The position numbers and the translations under genes are program-made. The notes beneath the pieces were generated by a model. That model saw nothing but the letters and a program-made list of their open reading frames with translations, searched no databases and had not been told where the DNA came from. Shown here in pieces: positions 55,001 through 61,000 of a DNA stretch of 64,000 nt (position 1 is the first letter of the stretch; each line of letters starts with the position of its first letter). The stretch spans positions 1,116,001 through 1,180,000 of the forward strand of contig NC_088317.1 in the NCBI RefSeq assembly GCF_910592395.1, in the 5' to 3' direction. This DNA is from Lineus longissimus. Lineage: Eukaryota > Nemertea > Pilidiophora > Heteronemertea > Lineidae.

Positions 55001-58000
55001 TTTGGTTTACTTACTTTTATAGCATTTCCCAGCCGATCTCACATGACCTTTGGGACAACCTGTAAAAGTCATATCAGTATCAAGCAATTAGTTATTTGTT
55101 AAGACTTAGATGTCCATCAAAAATTGTTGACTCAATTCTGTTTGCGGGGATTTTCCTCTTTTGAGAAGAGTTCACGCTGACCATGAGGAATGTCAACTCG
55201 GATCCCTATGGTAAGTGGCGGGTTTTTTATGATAGCATCCTATTATGAGCATTCATTTTATCCTTTGCGTGAATATTGCTGTTCAGATATCACACTTCTT
55301 GATTCAAGCTGCAATCGACGAAACTGCAAATAAGTCATTAATGACACCTAATTAATGGCAATAAACAACAAATTAATACATGTTTTACCTGCTCCGAACA
55401 CGCACTTTGCGCCGACTCTCCTGAAACCCAATTTACACGGTTTCATAGTTCCATTGCCACCTGAAAGAAGAAGACCATACGTCGAATCGAACCTGCGATT
55501 TCCAAATGGTGTAGATAGAACTATGATAACTTTTTATTTCAAACACATTGATACAACTCCAGGCCTAACCTTCTTGTCTTAAGAATGACTGATAGTAGTT
55601 AGAGGGATAGTGTGATTGTGGCAGCCTCAAAACCGAGGTAAGGATCTGAACAGTGCCTCTTCGGAGGCAAGAGGCCAGAAACCAGTATGCCTATGAAGTC
55701 AGGATATCAAATCTTGCAGGAAAATATGAAGCATTTTAGTTCATCCACTCCGGAGAACCTGAGCAAAGAGTGTGTGTTGATTCGACGTATTGTCTACGAT
55801 CGTAGCCGGAACAAAGAAACTGTGTCCCGAGGGTTTCATGAGATTTGTAAAGAGAGAATATAGGCAAGACCAAAATATGTCCGATAATCATCTTGGATTA
55901 TTGGATGACAAGTAAGAGATCCACTGTATGATACATGATTCATTTGCATAGTACGATCCTGCGGCCGTTTCACCAGTGGACGCCATCGTGTTGTTTCGGG
56001 GGTTGGGGGATTTTCAAAGAAGAAGTGACTTATCATGCCTATATTCTTCTTTAAGTGTCATTCATGTTACTCAAATGTTCATATCAAATACATGACATCA
56101 AAATAAACAGGTACGAGGCTCGCCAATATATAATATCATACAACATGAGGCAAATGGAGATAAAAGACTAATAACAATGAATGTTAAGTTGGTATACGCG
56201 CCACATGTCTTCCTTAATGTAACAACTGGTATATTCTAATAGACTCCGACGATGATTGATTGTTTTAGTGCTATTGGTGGTTTGAAGAAGCTGCGGTCGT
56301 TGAGGGTCTCCCTCCCGATGCGGCAAGTCACTACTAGGGATTCAAAGCCAGATTCCATGTTGATTCAAACTTGATTCCATCAGGTCTGGAGACTCTGCGC
56401 TGCAGTATTCGAGATATTACGGAGCACTGTTACATGGTAGCAGAGCGTGGTGCCGGCGTATTTCTGCTACCATGTAACTGTGCCCGGTATCCCGATGCGG
56501 CAAGTCACTACTAGGGATTCAAAGCCAGATTCCATGTTGATTCAAACTCGATTCCATCAGGTGCCTGTGCCTGTGCCTGTGTGCCATCAAGTGTTTCAGA
56601 GCTGCACTCTTGAGAGTATTCGAGATATTACGGAGCACTGTTACATGGTAGCAGAGCGTGGTGCCGACGTATTTCTGCTACCATGTAACCGTGCCCGGTA
56701 TCATTATGACATAGGAACATCGGCATATAAGTTATTTAATGATACATGTACTCAGCAAGACTATGATGACAGAGTGGATCCCTGTTATGTAAGTGCTTCA
56801 TACTTTCCGCACAAGATTTGATGATCTACCATTTTACACACTGAATTTCGGCCATCGAAAGACGATCTGGTAAGTTTATATTAACTGAAGAAAGGTGGAT
56901 ACAAATATTTTCCTTGCGATTGTACACCAACATTTTGCCTCCGTTGACCTCCCCGTCAGTGAGCGACCCCCCCCCCCCCCCCTCCCGTGTACACTGACCG
57001 GTATCCTTACCCAACAGAATAGCCTTGACAGTCCACGGAACCTCAGCATCAAGTTGCTTGTGTGTTAATACCTTGTGGTACAATGCAATGTGCTTAAGGA
57101 ACTTCATATCAGCCTTCGGACTCAGTGCAAAGAAATACACTGCCGTTTTGTCCCTGAGGGCATACGTTGCTTCCAACTGGGCAGCACGTTTGCTCTTGGA
57201 GCGTCCACTCCCTACGATGAACAGAACCTTCCTCGCGTCTGGCCTGTGGCCAGTCCGGGGCCTGAACGCATTGTGGGTAGTAAAGTAGATTCCGTAGGCA
57301 AGGTTGGTGATGCCGCCAACATACTTCATAGTTCGGATTCTCTTCAGGCAGTCTTTCTTAGATTTACATGAGTTGAGCCAGGCCCAGGATGTTGCCTGGT
57401 GATGGTAGGTGATCAGAGAGACCCGGATGGAGTTCTTTCCGACCGGAAGCCGAGCAATGACGCTCTTTATGAATAATAAAGATTTCTGGAAGCGAAGTTT
57501 GCCCATGTGACTTGATGCATCGATGAGGAAGACTACATCAACCTTGAACTCTGAAAAGGTCACCTGGACATTAATGACCTTGACCCCGGATAATAGAATG
57601 ACAACAATCATTACAACACGAACCGTCAACATAGTGGGATGCTAAAGAAACAAGAATTCTGTCTGTAATTTAGTCTTCGTTGACCACGAGGATGGAAGAG
57701 GATGTGTTTTCAAAAACATTAAGTTAGTGTGTTTAGTCCTGGTAAAGATACAACAAACACTTTTGCACTTTTGCCTTGACCGATGACTTTTGACCTACTT
57801 ACTCGCCATGTCAATACATTTCTGGTCTCTCTTGATCATTCCGGGAGGACACGCTGGGAGAAATAAATGGAACATGGCCTTGTTTTTGAAAATCGTCATA
57901 TTTTGCCTCGTGTACCCATCTAAACGATCGCTTATGCCATATCAGGACTTACAGGAATATTTCTACCTGGATTTTCAGAGACTACTGGCATTTCCTTATG

Positions 58001-61000
58001 CACTTGTGGAAATCAAATATCAATAAAAACACGCTTATCCAAAACGTCGCTTATCAAAGTTTTGATAGTTCCAAGTCATTTTATGTAATAGAGTTTGATA
58101 TCATCCAAATAAAGACCTCGCATTGGCGCCAGGACGATGTTTTGGTTGCCTGAGATAAGATATCCGAAATTTGACCTACCTGGCATGCCTTTTTCCTTGT
58201 TTTTACACTCTCCATTCACAATAGTCTCTCCCTTCTTACATTTTGGTGCTTTTACACATTTGGCGTTCTTCACGACTTGTCCCTTCTTGCATTTTGGTGT
58301 CTTCACACATTTTCCATTCGCGTCCCTTACGAGTCCTTTCCCGCATATCTTCAAACACTTTTTCTTTTGGAACAACTCAAAACCCTTTCGGCATATTGGA
58401 ACACATTTCCCTAATTCATCATGCTTCCAACCTTTATCACACTTCTTTGGTTGAACGCATTTTCCCGTTTTCTCCAGCACTTGCCCCTTTTTGCATTTCG
58501 GTGCTTTCACACATTTCCCATTCTTTAAGAACTGTCCCTTCTTGCACTTAATTCCTGGTTGACATATGCCATTTGCGTCCCAGACAAATCCCTTATCACA
58601 TTTCTTCATACACTTCTTCTTATGGAACAAGGCAAATCCCTTCTTGCATATTGGTACACACTTCCCCGATTCATCATGCTGCCAGCCCTTTTCGCACTTT
58701 TTGGGTTTAATACATTTACCATGTGCATCCGCGATTTGTCCCTTCTTGCATTTTGGTGCTTTGACACATTTCCCCTTCTTCAAGACTTGTCCCTTCTTGC
58801 ATTTTGGTGCTTTTACACATTTGCCCTTCTTCAAGACCTGCCCCTTCTTGCATTTTGGTGCTTTAACACATTTCCCCTTCTTCAAGACTTGTCCCTTCTT
58901 GCATTTTGGTGCTTTTACACATTTGCCCTTCTTCAAGACCTGTCCCTTCTTGCATTTTGGTGCTTTAACACATTTCCCCTTCTTCAAGACTTGTCCCTTC
59001 TTGCATTTTGGTGCTTTAACACATTTCCCCTTCTTCAAGTCTTCTCCCTTCTTGCATTTTGGTGCTTTTACACATTTGCCCTTCTTCAAGACTTGTCCCT
59101 TCTTGCATTTTGGTCCTTTTACACATTTATCCTTCTTCAGGATTTGTTCTTTCTCGCATTTCATATTTGGTTCCACGCACTGTCCATTGAACAAAGTCTC
59201 TCCTTTCTTACACTTTACACATTTCCCGTTCAAGAGACCCTTCCCTCCCGTGCATTTGGACTTTACACATTTTCCCTTCACGAATTTATGCGTCCTACCA
59301 CAGTATTTGACACATTTCCCGTAGATCAGAACACAGTCTTTCTTGCATATTGGAACACACTTGCCCATAACGAAAGCCTCTTCTTTCTTGCATTTTGGTT
59401 TCTTCTTGCATTTCCCGTTGACCATAGTCTCGCCCTTCTTACACTTCTTCTCGCATTTCCCTTTGACCATGGTCTCGCCCTTCTTACACTTCTTCTCGCA
59501 TTTCCCTTTGACCATAGTCTCCCCTTTCTTACACTTCTTCTCGCATTTCCCTTTGACCATAGTCTCTCCCTTCTTACACTTTTTCTCGCATTTCCCTTTG
59601 ACCATAGTCTCTCCCTTCTTACACTTCTTCTCGCATTTCCCTTTGACCATAGTCTCTCCCTTCTTACACTTCTTCTCGCATTTCCCTTTGACCATAGTCT
59701 CTCCCTTCTTACACTTCTTCTTGCATTTCCCTTTGACCATAGTCTCTCCCTTCTTACACTTCTTCTCGCATTTCCCTTTGACCATAGTCTCTCCCTTCTT
59801 ACACTTCTTCTCGCATTTCCCTTTGACCATAGTCTCCCCCTTCTTACACTTCTTCTTGCATTTCCCTTTGACCATGGTCTCTCCCTTCTTACACTTCTTC
59901 TCGCATTTCCCTTTGACCATAGTCTCTCCCTTCTTACACTTCTTCTCGCATTTCCCTTTGACCATAGTCTCTCCCTTCTTACACTTCTTCTCGCATTTCC
60001 CTTTGACTATAGTCTCCCCTTTCTTACACTTCTTCTTGCATTTCCCTTTGACCATAGTCTCTCCCTTCTTACACTTCTTCTCGCATTTCCCTTTGACCAT
60101 AGTCTCCCCCTTCTTACACTTCTTCTTGCATTTCCCTTTGACCATAGTCTCTCCCTTCTTACACTTCTTCTCGCATTTCCCTTTGACCATAACCTCTCCC
60201 TTCTTACACTTCTTCTCGCATTTCCCTTTGACCATAGTCTCCCCTTTCTTACACTTCTTCTCGCATTTCCCTTTGACTATAGTCTCTCCCTTCTTACACT
60301 TCTTCTCGCATTTCCCTTTGACCATAGTCTCTCCCTTCTTACACTTCTTCTTGCATTTCCCTTTGACCATAACCTCTCCCTTCTTACACTTCTTCTCGCA
60401 TTTCCCTTTGACCATAGTCTCCCCTTTCTTACACTTCTTCTCGCATTTCCCTTTGACTATAGTCTCTCCCTTCTTACACTTCTTCTTGCATTTCCCTTTG
60501 ACCATGGTCTCTCCCTTCTTACACTTCTTCTCACATTTCCCTTTGACCATAGTCTCTCCCTTCTTACACTTCTTCTCGCATTTCCCTTTGACCATAGTCT
60601 CTCCCTTCTTACACTTCTTCTTGCATTTCCCTTTGACCATGGTCTCTCCCTTCTTACACTTCTTCTCACATTTCCCTTTGACCATAGTCTCTCCCTTCTT
60701 ACACTTCTTCTCGCATTTCCCTTTGACCATAGTCTCTCCCTTCTTACACTTCTTCTCGCATTTCCCTTTGACCATAGTCTCTCCCTTCTTACACTTCTTC
60801 TCGCATTTTCCTTTGACCATAGTCTCTCCCTTCTTACACTTCTTCTCGCATTTTCCTTCGACCATAACCTCTCCTTTTTTACACTTCTGTAGCTTCTCGG
60901 TCTCCTTCACACATTTACCCTCCTTATGTTTGTACCCAACTTTGCATTTCTTGACACACTTTGCCCCCTGAAGTTCGAACCCTGGCGTGCACTTCTTCTT

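Noticed and set aside
56826-57010. Extension of the VWA frame past 57011 through a C-run
   Set aside because: A good donor (GTAAGG) at 57010 and the phase of the next exon indicate the coding part ends at 57011.
59400-60885. CRISPR-like regular repeat
   Set aside because: Units are contiguous with no unique spacers, translate in frame, and the window is an animal genome.
58559-60971. Long + strand open frames (up to about 780 codons) rich in Leu, Phe, Pro and His
   Set aside because: They are antisense shadows of the 45-bp and 51-bp coding repeats. A repeat length divisible by three keeps other frames open. The - strand frame has splice sites, cysteine spacing and phase consistent with its neighbours.
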